Source: an uncultured Muribaculaceae bacterium (lineage in GTDB: Bacteria; Bacteroidota; Bacteroidia; Bacteroidales; Muribaculaceae). From it: DNA of 9,281 nucleotides. The DNA is taken from positions 1-9,281 of the forward strand of contig CAJUSN010000098.1 in assembly GCA_910589095.1 (NCBI GenBank). The letters run 5' to 3'. Every line of letters starts with the position of its first letter. The stretch's first letter is position 1. The notes under the pieces are model-generated. The model ran no database searches. It was not told the origin of the DNA and saw only the letters and a list, made by a program, of their open reading frames with translations. Shown in pieces: positions 1-7,519 of this stretch. The translations under genes were made by a program, and so were the position numbers.

Positions 1-2
1 GA

Positions 3-224
3 ACAGTTGAAACCGGATTGAGGGATTCAATAAAGCGAATACTTGAAGCAATGCTTCAATGTGGAATCAACGAGGACCGACGCTTGGAAATTGAAAAGGC
101 TGCAAAGTTGGCATCCATAAGGCGAGAAGAGCTTCGGGCTACAAGTCAGGCTGTGAAGGGTAGAGGTTTGGTGAGCAAGGTTCGCGGAGTTGTGTCTAAA
201 TTAGTGCCGTTGCCGAAACCATAA
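3..224 (+). CDS. C-terminal end of an unrecognised protein (5' partial)
   Basis: The reading frame is open from the left edge to the TAA at 222-224, so this is the tail of a gene whose start lies outside the window; a TTG at 18 is in frame but there is no reason to take it as the start. The roughly 73 visible residues are rich in Lys, Arg and Glu. The first two thirds look helical and charged (ILEAMLQCGINEDRRLEIEK and onwards), followed by a basic tail ending VPLPKP. No catalytic motif, signal peptide or membrane segment is present. The stop codon shares its last base with the first possible ATG of zupT (TAATG), so the two are probably co-transcribed. I do not recognise the family and give no function. 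Confidence 0.6.
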   Translation, partial: TVETGLRDSIKRILEAMLQCGINEDRRLEIEKAAKLASIRREELRATSQAVKGRGLVSKVRGVVSKLVPLPKP

Positions 225-1054
225 TGGCGCCATATTGTTTTCAAAACATGACAGTAAGTTTTTCACAGATCGCAATAGCTGTAGGGTTGACCTTGATTGC
301 CGGCTTATCAACCGGTATAGGGTCGCTGATGGCATTTTTCAGTTCGCGCACCAACAAGAAGTTCCTAACGTGGGCATTAGGCTTGTCGGCAGGAGTGATG
401 GTCTATGTATCATTCATGGAGATAATGCCGGAGGCTTTGGAGTCGATGGAGCAGATAACGCCCGGGAAGATGGGAGAGATATATGTTTTGCTGGCATTTT
501 TTGCCGGCATAGCATTAATTGCCCTCATAGATTATTTGATTCCGGAGGATGAGAACCCTCATGAAATAGCTTGCGTTGAGACACTTCAGGAATCGGTTAA
601 GTCAACAACACTGCATCGCACGGCGTTCATGTTGGCCATAGCTATCGGTATACACAATTTCCCGGAAGGGATTGCCACATTCATATCCGGACTCGAGGGG
701 ATAACTGTGGCTTTACCCATCGTGGTGGCAATTGCAATACACAATATACCGGAGGGTATAGCAGTGGCAGTGCCGATATATCATGCAACCGGTAACCGAA
801 AAAAGGCTCTGAAGTGGTCATTGCTATCGGGGTTGGCCGAACCGGTAGGAGCTATCTTTGCAGCTTTGTTCATACTCCCGTTCTGGACTCCGGTTGTGAG
901 CTCTTTGCTGATGGCCGGAATCTCAGGAATCATGGTGTATATTTCATTTGATGAACTTTTGCCCGGATCTGAAAAATATGGCCATCATCATCTTTCGATA
1001 CTTGGCGTGATAACGGGTATGGCTGTTATGGCCGTGTCACTTTTGCTCTTTTGA
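224..1054 (+). CDS. zupT: ZIP-family metal (zinc) transporter ZupT
   Basis: This is an inner-membrane transporter of the ZIP family that brings divalent metals, mainly Zn2+ and possibly Fe2+ or Mn2+, into the cytoplasm. It has about eight hydrophobic segments. The two signature metal-binding helices carry HNFPEG at residues 144-149 and HNIPEG at 173-178, and the conserved GLAEPVGA (203-210) and FDELLP (242-247) follow. Residues 104-131 form the hydrophilic loop between TM3 and TM4. The length (276 aa) is close to the family's 255-275. The ATG at 224 overlaps the upstream stop by one base, which suits translational coupling. The ATG at 248 (protein starting MTVSFSQ, 268 aa) matches the usual short N-terminus better, so the start is uncertain. 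The 3' end overlaps the convergent nucleotidase gene by 18 bases. The family assignment is secure; metal preference is inferred. Confidence 0.93.
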   Translation: MAPYCFQNMTVSFSQIAIAVGLTLIAGLSTGIGSLMAFFSSRTNKKFLTWALGLSAGVMVYVSFMEIMPEALESMEQITPGKMGEIYVLLAFFAGIALIALIDYLIPEDENPHEIACVETLQESVKSTTLHRTAFMLAIAIGIHNFPEGIATFISGLEGITVALPIVVAIAIHNIPEGIAVAVPIYHATGNRKKALKWSLLSGLAEPVGAIFAALFILPFWTPVVSSLLMAGISGIMVYISFDELLPGSEKYGHHHLSILGVITGMAVMAVSLLLF

Positions 1055-2794
1055 ACTCTGAGGTGAGAAGAGGAGTTCGCGGTCTATAGCGATAGCTTTT
1101 TTAGCAACGGTTTCAGGTACAAATCGCCAGTTGGCAAGGTCAACTGGGTGCAAATCGGGGTTACGCTCAATCTCCTTGATAAGATAGTAACGGAGATCTT
1201 TGTCGGTGGCTCTGACAACGCGGCTGTTGAGCTCCGAGGCGGGAATGCCCGCTCCTTTTGTTAAGAGATCACCTCCACCATTGGCGCGGTAGGAATTTAC
1301 TGCTACTGTGTATGTGCTGTCGAGCGAGAAGGGGCGACCGTCGGAAAGGGAGAGGATACTAATTTTTTCTCCTTTAGGTTTTGTTACATCGACAGTATAG
1401 TCAATCCCGGCAGCTGAGTCAAAGTTATAGGATGGTTTGGCCAGGCGGTTGTCGGCCGGTGTGGGATTTTCCGATGCGAAGTTGATGAGATGGTGTTGAT
1501 CAGGTGTGATCTGTTTTGTCCAAAGGGAATAAGCTTCTTCAAGGTAGTTTTTTATTTCACGGCCGGTAAGCTCCATTACGTAAAGCATGTTTTCATACTT
1601 GTAGAGCGTGAACATGTCGCTTACTGTTATGGGTCCGGCGTGGATAGTGGCATCGAAAGAGAGGGGGGCTGCAAAAGATATGTCGGCTTTGGAAATTTCC
1701 AGTTGGAGCTTATGAAGCAACGACATGAAGGCTGAGGAACCGAAGAATGCATCTTCGGTGGATATGGTTGTGGCGTTTGTGCCTATCTGTCGTGTGACGA
1801 ATTTGGTTACCTCCTTCTGCTGTTTTTCAAACTCGCTCATGAATCCTTGGGATGGAGCGATTGCCGTCACGTCCAGCAGGGAAGAATTGATTTCAGGCCG
1901 TCCTGAGGCGGATGGGATGATTTCTACAAGTCCTATGGCGCGGGCGTTGTTGGCCGGATTAAGTACATGCACTTGTTTCCCTTCCACATTGGTTATTTTT
2001 TCAAGGAAGCGCTGGTGATCATGGCCAATCAGTACTGCATCAAATCCGGGAACTTCGCGGGCAACTTTTACAGATGCGTTTTCAATTACATCGCCTGTGG
2101 TTTGCGCCTCATTGTGACCTGAATGGAACAGGCCGATTATAATGTCAGGATTTTCGCGCTCTTTTATGATAGGTATCCATTTTCGCGCCGCTTCAGTCAT
2201 GTCGTCAAAGCGCAGCCCGCTCCACAGAACTTCAGGCAGCCACGAGGGGATTCCGGGCGTGAGAAGACCAAGGACTGTTATTTTAATGCCAGCTTTGGTG
2301 AATGTGGCATAAGGTGTGAGATATGGCTCCCCGGTGGATGTGTCTATTACATTGGCCCCGAGCATAGGTGCTTTGGTCTGGGAGCGCACGCGGTCATAAA
2401 CAGGATGGCCTGTCTCTACATCATGGTTGCCTATGGTTACTGCATCATAGCCCAAGTAGTTGTATATGGACGGAACAAGATGAGGCGCAACGGTATCTAT
2501 GTAATTGTAGTAATAGGCTGTTGGCTGCCCTTGAAGGATATCCCCGTTGTCCAACAACAGAAGGTTATCAGGCCCATTGATTGCACGCAACGAGTCAACA
2601 GCAGTTGCAACCCGGGCAAGGCTACCTGCAACGGGTTGCATGGTGGTGTAATTCAAGGGGAAGAAACTGCCATGAATATCGGTTGTGAACGCTATTCTGA
2701 CTTTGGCATCAGAAGTTGATGCGTTGGAAGTGACTGAGCAGAGTGACAAAACCGGTAAGGTTGCCATTATTAATTGTTTTGATAAATTTCTCAT
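1037..2794 (-). CDS. Secreted CpdB/UshA-like bifunctional metallophosphatase (5'-/3'-nucleotidase family)
   Basis: This is an exported dinuclear-metal phosphoesterase that probably hydrolyses nucleotides or 2',3'-cyclic nucleotides in the periplasm. The start used is the ATG at 2794 (585 aa), which overlaps the upstream stop as ATGA and begins directly with a signal peptide (cleavage probably after SNA, residue 25). An ATG at 2815 would add seven residues ahead of the signal. The calcineurin-like domain shows all metal ligands: TDIHG (D39, H41), NGDILQG (D85), GNHD (N123, H124), FHSGH (H224) and GHDH (258-260). The C-terminal 5'-nucleotidase domain (about 330-560) carries YNFDSAAGIDY and NSYRANGG, which form the base-stacking substrate pocket, and ends with NWRFVP. 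These resemble E. coli CpdB (YNFD, NNYRAYGG, NNWRLAP) more than UshA. The length is a little shorter than CpdB (about 647). The exact substrate is not determined. Confidence 0.9.
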   Translation of the reverse strand: MRNLSKQLIMATLPVLSLCSVTSNASTSDAKVRIAFTTDIHGSFFPLNYTTMQPVAGSLARVATAVDSLRAINGPDNLLLLDNGDILQGQPTAYYYNYIDTVAPHLVPSIYNYLGYDAVTIGNHDVETGHPVYDRVRSQTKAPMLGANVIDTSTGEPYLTPYATFTKAGIKITVLGLLTPGIPSWLPEVLWSGLRFDDMTEAARKWIPIIKERENPDIIIGLFHSGHNEAQTTGDVIENASVKVAREVPGFDAVLIGHDHQRFLEKITNVEGKQVHVLNPANNARAIGLVEIIPSASGRPEINSSLLDVTAIAPSQGFMSEFEKQQKEVTKFVTRQIGTNATTISTEDAFFGSSAFMSLLHKLQLEISKADISFAAPLSFDATIHAGPITVSDMFTLYKYENMLYVMELTGREIKNYLEEAYSLWTKQITPDQHHLINFASENPTPADNRLAKPSYNFDSAAGIDYTVDVTKPKGEKISILSLSDGRPFSLDSTYTVAVNSYRANGGGDLLTKGAGIPASELNSRVVRATDKDLRYYLIKEIERNPDLHPVDLANWRFVPETVAKKAIAIDRELLFSPQSSKEQK

Positions 2795-3558
2795 TTTCCG
2801 GGGGAATATACACATTGTACCTGACCGATTTTAAGTTTACCGACAAGTTTCAAGGGTATTCTCGCAGCGTCGGTTGAAACCCATGCTTGAATCGGTTCTG
2901 AGGTTTTTTTCTTGCCGTCGGAGGTGAAGGTAAATGTAACTTTATATGCGTTGTAGGTTTTTCCGTTGAGTTTGAGTTGCTCAGTGCCGGAGTATGTGAA
3001 GGTGAGAAGCTCTTTTTGTTTTCCAGAAAATATATTTATACTGCGCTTGGCACCCGGCTTCAATGAAGCAAAGTCGATGCTTCGCAAATAATAGTAGGAG
3101 CTGAGCATGTCCACTGTCATTCCTTGTGCGGTGAGAGTGGTGTTTTTTGTGGTGGGCGTTTTGTCATTCTTGCCTTTTCGGGTTCTGGTACAATGGCCGG
3201 TGACAGTATTGCCGGAATGGCTGAACGTGACCACATCATGTGAGTACTTGCCGTCCTCATGAGCGGTATATTCATAGCGTGTAGGCGAGAAATCGGCACG
3301 CATATCAGTGCGTAGAGTGTCACGCAGTTTGTAGAACTTGTCGGCCCAAGGATCTGAGCGTCCAATGGCAATGGCTGAATATCGATTGCCGTTGCGGCGC
3401 AGTGTGACGGTGGCTGTGCCGGCTTGTTTGTGCACCAACCCCCATTTATAACTTACTTTGTAACGAACGGTTTCATTATTGAGAGTAAGTGCTACGGCAG
3501 ATATGTGGGTGAGTAGCACCACAAAAAATATAAGTATTGATTGTCCGAGTGTTTTCAT
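2791..3558 (-). CDS. DUF3108-family exported protein
   Basis: I read this as a DUF3108-family protein of unknown function. The ATG at 3558 (255 aa) is preferred to the in-frame ATG at 3579 because it puts the Lys and hydrophobic core of a signal peptide right at the N-terminus (MKTLGQSILIFFVVLL), with a likely cleavage after AVA (residue 23). The mature part is rich in predicted beta strands. It opens with ETVRYKVSYKWGLVHKQAG, typical of the family, and later has GMTVDMLSSYYYLRSIDF and a closing run of strands (IPLKLVGKLKIG). There is no lipobox and no obvious catalytic motif, so it is probably a soluble periplasmic beta-rich protein. It lies 47 bases after tdk and overlaps the nucleotidase start by four bases (ATGA). 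That coupling suggests a role linked to the nucleotidase, but this is inference. Confidence 0.8.
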   Translation of the reverse strand: MKTLGQSILIFFVVLLTHISAVALTLNNETVRYKVSYKWGLVHKQAGTATVTLRRNGNRYSAIAIGRSDPWADKFYKLRDTLRTDMRADFSPTRYEYTAHEDGKYSHDVVTFSHSGNTVTGHCTRTRKGKNDKTPTTKNTTLTAQGMTVDMLSSYYYLRSIDFASLKPGAKRSINIFSGKQKELLTFTYSGTEQLKLNGKTYNAYKVTFTFTSDGKKKTSEPIQAWVSTDAARIPLKLVGKLKIGQVQCVYSPGK

Positions 3559-3605
3559 AACAGAAAATATGACAGCCAATAGGCCTAAAGGTTTATTCCG
3601 CGAGT

Positions 3606-4250
3606 CTATTTGCTGTGGGTTTTCAATTCAAGGAAGGGCAGGGCATCGCGGGTCGATTGCTCGATTTTCTTGTTTCGCCAACATTTGCGGCACACCGCTA
3701 TGTATCTGTCATCGCCGCCTATTTCCACTTGGTTGCCCTCTTCAACGAAGTCGCCTTTGGCATCTATGCGTGCGTTAATGATAGTTTTTCGGCCACAGTT
3801 GCATGTTGATTTTATTTCATCAATTGTATCGGCAATTTCAAACAGGCGTCGGCTCCCTTCAAAGAGTCGGCTCTGAAAGTCGGTGCGGAGTCCGTAGCAA
3901 ATCACGTTGCTGCCAAAGTCATCGACAATTCTTGCAAGCTGGTCCACCTGACGAGCAGTAAGAAATTGACACTCATCAACCAGAAACCAGTCTATTACGG
4001 TCATGTTTTCTTCAAAAAGCTGCTGAGCAAGTTCATGTAGATCAGTGTCAGCGTGTATCCACCGGCATTCGCGCTCAATGCCAATACGGGATTTAATGAT
4101 GTTGGAACCTTCGCGGGTGTCCACGAATGGTTTCAGGCACACGTAACGCATTCCGCGTTCCTCAAAGTTATATGCTTGAGTGAGGAGGAGGGCTGTTTTG
4201 GCAGAGCCCATTGTGCCGTAGCGAAAATATAGTTTGCCTTTGCGGTTCAT
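3606..4250 (-). CDS. tdk: Thymidine kinase, type II
   Basis: This cytoplasmic salvage enzyme transfers phosphate from ATP to thymidine (and deoxyuridine) to give dTMP. At 214 aa it has the usual length and resembles E. coli Tdk throughout. The P-loop is GTMGSAKT (12-19). Walker B with the catalytic glutamate is LVDECQFLT (E93). The conserved CYGLRTDF follows at 118-125. The zinc site has C150 and C152 in CNCGRK and C187 and C190 in VCRKCW; E. coli has CFCGRK and CRKH, so the fourth ligand is Cys here instead of His. The lasso-region IGGDDRY (177-183) contacts the nucleoside in relatives. It is the first gene of a three-gene minus-strand unit with the DUF3108 protein and the exported nucleotidase, and a strong promoter match lies upstream. 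Confidence 0.96.
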   Translation of the reverse strand: MNRKGKLYFRYGTMGSAKTALLLTQAYNFEERGMRYVCLKPFVDTREGSNIIKSRIGIERECRWIHADTDLHELAQQLFEENMTVIDWFLVDECQFLTARQVDQLARIVDDFGSNVICYGLRTDFQSRLFEGSRRLFEIADTIDEIKSTCNCGRKTIINARIDAKGDFVEEGNQVEIGGDDRYIAVCRKCWRNKKIEQSTRDALPFLELKTHSK

Positions 4251-4331
4251 TTGGCTTGTGCTTATATATGTTTTCAGAGGGCTTGTGAGGAGGTCCGATG
4301 GTCAACGGACAACTCCACTATTATTGATATG

Positions 4332-4362
4332 CAAAAGTAATTTAAATCTCGCCACGGTCAAA
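4332..4362 (-). promoter_or_regulatory. Bacteroidales-type promoter for the tdk unit
   Basis: Reading the minus strand, TTTG at 4362-4359 (-33 element) is followed after 19 bases by TACTTTTG at 4339-4332, an exact match to the -7 consensus TAnnTTTG. The spacing fits the known 19-21 base range for the Bacteroides primary sigma factor. Transcription should start near 4325, leaving a leader of about 75 bases before the tdk ATG at 4250. It lies between tilS and tdk, so tdk has its own promoter even if some transcripts read through from tilS. The match is seen in the sequence; activity is inferred. Confidence 0.7.
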
Positions 4363-4420
4363 ATTTTGTTGAAAATTTCCCAGTATTGGGCCAGGTGAGT
4401 TTTTCGGCCAAAGTTTCTTT

Positions 4421-5755
4421 TTAACGATTGATTAGGGATTGGGCCTCAGGGCGAATGCGGATGCGCAAGAAAGAGATAGATGTGGAAGTTACGGTGTATA
4501 GTCGGGAGGCTCTGATGGATGGAATCCAGAGGATTTCATTGTCGAGGCATAGGAGTGGTATGGATTTGCGCAGTTGCAGTGGGATGCGGGCTGAATTGAA
4601 TATGTCGCTAACGGCGCGTGTGCCTTTCATGCCGAATGGCCGCAGTCGGTCGGCATGTCTCCATGAACGTACGTTAAGGGTTCCTGCTTGCAGGATTGAA
4701 GCGTCAAAATAAGCTTCATCCTTGCTGCCCGAAGGTTTGAATTCCGAGATTGGATGGATTGTTATCTCGAATAGCTCTTCCAGAGGAGGAAATGTGGGGC
4801 TTATCACTGCATCAGATTTTATCACTTGCAGTTTGCCATGAGTCATGAGGAGTTCCTTGTTGGAAGATATGGGAAAGCGTGCACCATTACGGTTTGGGTT
4901 GCTGCAGATATCTTCTGATTGGGAATATGACAGTCCCATGTTGCGAAAATATTCATAAAGGATATATTCGGCATCAGGTTCACTCTGAGTGAGCGAAAGG
5001 ATATTAACAGTGTCATTATCTACAAACGGCTGCATTCGCTTCTCAATACTGTCACGCAGAAATTGATCGGCTTTGCGCAGATGTGATAATGATTTTTGCA
5101 ATCCTGAACGGGCGGAGGGGAACCGAGAGTAAAGTGATGGGAGAACATCAAGTCGGAGCCGATTGCGGGTGAAAAGATTCTGAAGATTGGTGGAATCTGT
5201 GATGAATTGAAGATTGTTTCGCCGGAGGTATTCTTCAATTTCTGCACGGGTTGTTTCAAGAAGAGGTCGAATAATATTGCGATTGCTGCGAGGAAGCATG
5301 CCGCGCGCACCTGCAATCCCTGTGCCACGGATAAGATTCAGCAGCATTGTCTCGGCGTTGTCGTCGGAGTTATGAGCCACCGCTATAGAGTCGGCACAGT
5401 GTGCAACTCTTAGTTTTTCAAACCAATCATAGCGCAGGTCACGGCAAGCCATCTCGATGGAGGTTGGTCGCGGTTGACGCTCGATATATTCGCTGACGTT
5501 GAAATGGACGGTTTCAATGGGCACATCAAGTTGCGCGGCTATACTATGCGCATGTCGTTCGTCCCGGTTGCTTTCATCGCCACGCAGATGAAAATTGCAG
5601 TGGGCGGCAATACATTTAAATCCGCATGAAGTGAGAATGGCCAAAAGCGCAACCGAATCGGCCCCCCCGCTGAGCCCTACAATAACGCGAGCGCCTGCGG
5701 GAAGCAGGCGTTCGCGGTAAATGAATTGGGAAACACTTTTAATCAGCGGATCCAT
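4421..5755 (-). CDS. tilS: tRNA(Ile)-lysidine synthetase
   Basis: TilS uses ATP and lysine to convert the wobble cytidine (C34) of the CAU-anticodon tRNA-Ile to lysidine, so that it reads AUA codons and is charged with isoleucine. It is normally essential. The N-terminal PP-loop ATPase has SGGADS at 29-34, then HCNFHLRGDES (52-62), AHNSDDNAET (127-136), NLIRGTGIAGARGM (140-153), RPLL and ITDSTN. The middle is a variable helical region. The C-terminal TilS domain has RLRPFGMKGTRAVSDIFNS followed by the usual IPLLCLDNEILWI. The length of 444 aa is near the 432 of E. coli. The ATG at 5755 lies inside the end of nth (17-base overlap), so translation is probably coupled to nth. No strong terminator follows the stop. 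Confidence 0.95.
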   Translation of the reverse strand: MDPLIKSVSQFIYRERLLPAGARVIVGLSGGADSVALLAILTSCGFKCIAAHCNFHLRGDESNRDERHAHSIAAQLDVPIETVHFNVSEYIERQPRPTSIEMACRDLRYDWFEKLRVAHCADSIAVAHNSDDNAETMLLNLIRGTGIAGARGMLPRSNRNIIRPLLETTRAEIEEYLRRNNLQFITDSTNLQNLFTRNRLRLDVLPSLYSRFPSARSGLQKSLSHLRKADQFLRDSIEKRMQPFVDNDTVNILSLTQSEPDAEYILYEYFRNMGLSYSQSEDICSNPNRNGARFPISSNKELLMTHGKLQVIKSDAVISPTFPPLEELFEITIHPISEFKPSGSKDEAYFDASILQAGTLNVRSWRHADRLRPFGMKGTRAVSDIFNSARIPLQLRKSIPLLCLDNEILWIPSIRASRLYTVTSTSISFLRIRIRPEAQSLINR

Positions 5756-6413
5756 GAGCGTTTTCAGGTTTTGATGATTCGGACTTGTTGTAATACCTGC
5801 AAACCGGTTTCAGACCGCAATCCAGGCAAAGCGGACGTCGGGCTTTACACACATATCGGCCGTGAAGGATGAGCCAATGATGCGCCAATGGTACAATCTC
5901 CTCGGGAAGATGACGCATAAGAGTCCGTTCGGTCTGAAGAGGCGTTTTGCTGCCTGTAGTCAGGCCAATTCGCTCACTTACACGGAACACATGTGTGTCA
6001 ACCGCCATTGCAGCATTGTCGAAGACAACGGCAAGTATCACATTAGCGGTCTTACGCCCCACACCAGGCAACGAAGTCAATGACTCTATATCCGAGGGTA
6101 CCTGGCCATTGAAATCCTCGACAAGTTTTCGGGCCATCCCCAACAAGGAGCGAGCCTTGTTGTTTGGATAAGAGACTGACTTGATGTACTCAAAAATTTC
6201 CTCTTGCGAAGATGCAGCCAACGATTCCGGGGTGGGAAATGCTTCGAACAGCGCCGGAGTGACAAGGTTGATGCGTTTGTCAGTGCACTGCGCGGAGAGG
6301 ATGACTGCCACAAGAAGCTCGTAGGGGTTAGAGTACCGGATCTCTGTTTCAGCAACAGGCATGGCTTCCGAGAACCAATCGATTACCCTGCGGTAACGTT
6401 CTTTTACTGTCAT
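5739..6413 (-). CDS. nth: Endonuclease III (DNA glycosylase/AP lyase)
   Basis: This base-excision repair enzyme removes oxidised pyrimidines and nicks the abasic site. The ATG at 6413 (224 aa) is chosen because MTVKERYRRVIDWF matches the usual start of the family. A longer frame from a TTG at 6446, which overlaps the pheS stop, adds 11 residues with no family support. With the ATG start, the helix-hairpin-helix is SLPGVGRKTAN with catalytic K121, the catalytic aspartate is D139 in VDTHVFR, and the [4Fe-4S] cluster cysteines are C189, C196, C199 and C205 with the exact C-x6-C-x2-C-x5-C spacing. The K-to-D distance of 18 equals that of E. coli Nth (120/138). The last 15 or so residues (KSESSKPENAHGSAD) are a hydrophilic tail. 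It starts 29 bases after pheS and overlaps tilS by 17. Confidence 0.95.
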   Translation of the reverse strand: MTVKERYRRVIDWFSEAMPVAETEIRYSNPYELLVAVILSAQCTDKRINLVTPALFEAFPTPESLAASSQEEIFEYIKSVSYPNNKARSLLGMARKLVEDFNGQVPSDIESLTSLPGVGRKTANVILAVVFDNAAMAVDTHVFRVSERIGLTTGSKTPLQTERTLMRHLPEEIVPLAHHWLILHGRYVCKARRPLCLDCGLKPVCRYYNKSESSKPENAHGSAD

Positions 6414-6442
6414 CTTCTGAGCGTGGTTTAATGGTGCGGAGG

Positions 6443-7462
6443 TCAATGCGCGCTTTGGAACTCTTCAAGGAAACGTCGGTCGTTTTCAGAGAAGAGACGG
6501 AGGTCATTGACTTGATATTTCAAGTTTGTAATGCGTTCAATACCCATTCCGAGTGCAAAGCCACTGTATTTGCGTGAATCAATGCCGCACGCTTCAAGGA
6601 CATTGGGGTCGACCATGCCGCAACCAAGAATTTCAACCCATCCGGTGTGTTTGCAGAAAGAGCATCCTTTACCGCCGCAGAGATTGCAGGATATGTCCAT
6701 CTCCGCAGATGGTTCAGTGAAGGGGAAATAACTTGGACGAAGTCGAATCTGGGTTTCCGAGCCAAACATTTCACGGGCAAAGTAAAGGAGTGTCTGCTTG
6801 AGATCGGCAAAAGAAACGTTTTCATCCACATAAAGAGCTTCAACTTGATGGAAGAAGCAGTGTGCGCGGGCCGAGATTGCTTCGTTGCGATACACTCGTC
6901 CCGGGCAAATAATGCGGATGGGGGGCTGGGAATGTTCCATCACGCGAGATTGAACGGATGAGGTGTGGGTGCGGAGGAGTACATCGGGATTGCGCTGGAT
7001 GAAGAACGTGTCCTGCATGTCGCGTGCCGGATGATCGGCAGCGAAGTTGAGTGAGGAAAACACGTGCCAGTCGTCTTCAATTTCCGGACCTTCAGCCACA
7101 GTGAAACCAAGTCGTGAGAAAATCGATATGATTTCTTCGCGCACAAGCGAAAGGGGATGACGGCTGCCAAGAGGTATCGGTGCGGCTGTACGAGTAAGGT
7201 CAAGTGTGGGATCTATAGAGTCGGCTGTTTCAAGCGATTCGCGCAGTGCAGCTATTTTTTCAGTCGCTAAATTCTTAAGTGCGTTGAGCGCCTGACCCAT
7301 CTCTTTTTTTTGATCGGCCGGAACGGTGCGGAAATCATTGAACAGGAGCGAAACTTCGCCTTTTTTGCTGAGATACTTTATGCGGAGCTGATCCACTTCG
7401 GCCAAATCCTTGGCTGTAAGTGATTCGATTTCAGCTTTGAGTCGGTTTATCTTTTCAATCAT
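6443..7462 (-). CDS. pheS: Phenylalanyl-tRNA synthetase alpha subunit
   Basis: PheS is the catalytic subunit of the alpha2-beta2 enzyme that charges tRNA-Phe. The protein has the standard 339 aa. Residues 1-85 form the N-terminal coiled coil that contacts tRNA. The class II core follows: motif 1 around HPLSLVREEIISIFSRLGF (102-120), DTFFI at 151, motif 2 CPGRVYRNEAISARAH (186-201) with FHQVE (204-208), and motif 3 GFALGMGIERI (301-311). A four-cysteine knuckle, C259-x2-C262-x4-C267-x2-C270, lies between FPFTEPSAE and GCGMVDPNVL; many bacterial PheS have it, and it probably binds a metal. The ATG at 7462 is preceded by an A/T-rich leader without Shine-Dalgarno. The beta subunit gene pheT is not in the window. 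The gene lies 57 bases after the TlpA-like gene, with no clear promoter between them. Confidence 0.97.
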   Translation of the reverse strand: MIEKINRLKAEIESLTAKDLAEVDQLRIKYLSKKGEVSLLFNDFRTVPADQKKEMGQALNALKNLATEKIAALRESLETADSIDPTLDLTRTAAPIPLGSRHPLSLVREEIISIFSRLGFTVAEGPEIEDDWHVFSSLNFAADHPARDMQDTFFIQRNPDVLLRTHTSSVQSRVMEHSQPPIRIICPGRVYRNEAISARAHCFFHQVEALYVDENVSFADLKQTLLYFAREMFGSETQIRLRPSYFPFTEPSAEMDISCNLCGGKGCSFCKHTGWVEILGCGMVDPNVLEACGIDSRKYSGFALGMGIERITNLKYQVNDLRLFSENDRRFLEEFQSAH

Positions 7463-7519
7463 TTCTGATAAATTATAGGGGTTGATTGATTTAACGTTCA
7501 GTTCAGTGGGCGAGGGGGG

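Noticed and set aside
2123..2719. 198-codon open frame on the plus strand inside the nucleotidase gene
   Set aside because: It lies entirely opposite a well-supported coding region containing all the metallophosphatase motifs, and its translation (runs of Cys, Tyr and Arg, no domain) reads like antisense shadow.
4379..4411. Possible terminator hairpin downstream of tilS (TTGG(G)CC with GGCCAA, and CCCA with TGGG)
   Set aside because: The stems are short or bulged, the two options exclude each other, and on the minus strand no U-run follows directly, so an intrinsic terminator cannot be supported.
4428..4712. 94-codon plus-strand frame opposite the end of tilS
   Set aside because: It mirrors the TilS C-terminal domain, has no recognisable motif, and there is no promoter match ahead of it.
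6414..6446. Longer nth start at a TTG overlapping the pheS stop
   Set aside because: The ATG at 6413 aligns with the usual Nth N-terminus; the extra 11 residues have no family support and need a rare start codon.
7463..7519. Separate pheS promoter (TATAATTT on the minus strand near 7470-7480)
   Set aside because: It resembles an E. coli -10 more than TAnnTTTG, has no -33 partner, and the gap is short enough for co-transcription with the upstream gene.
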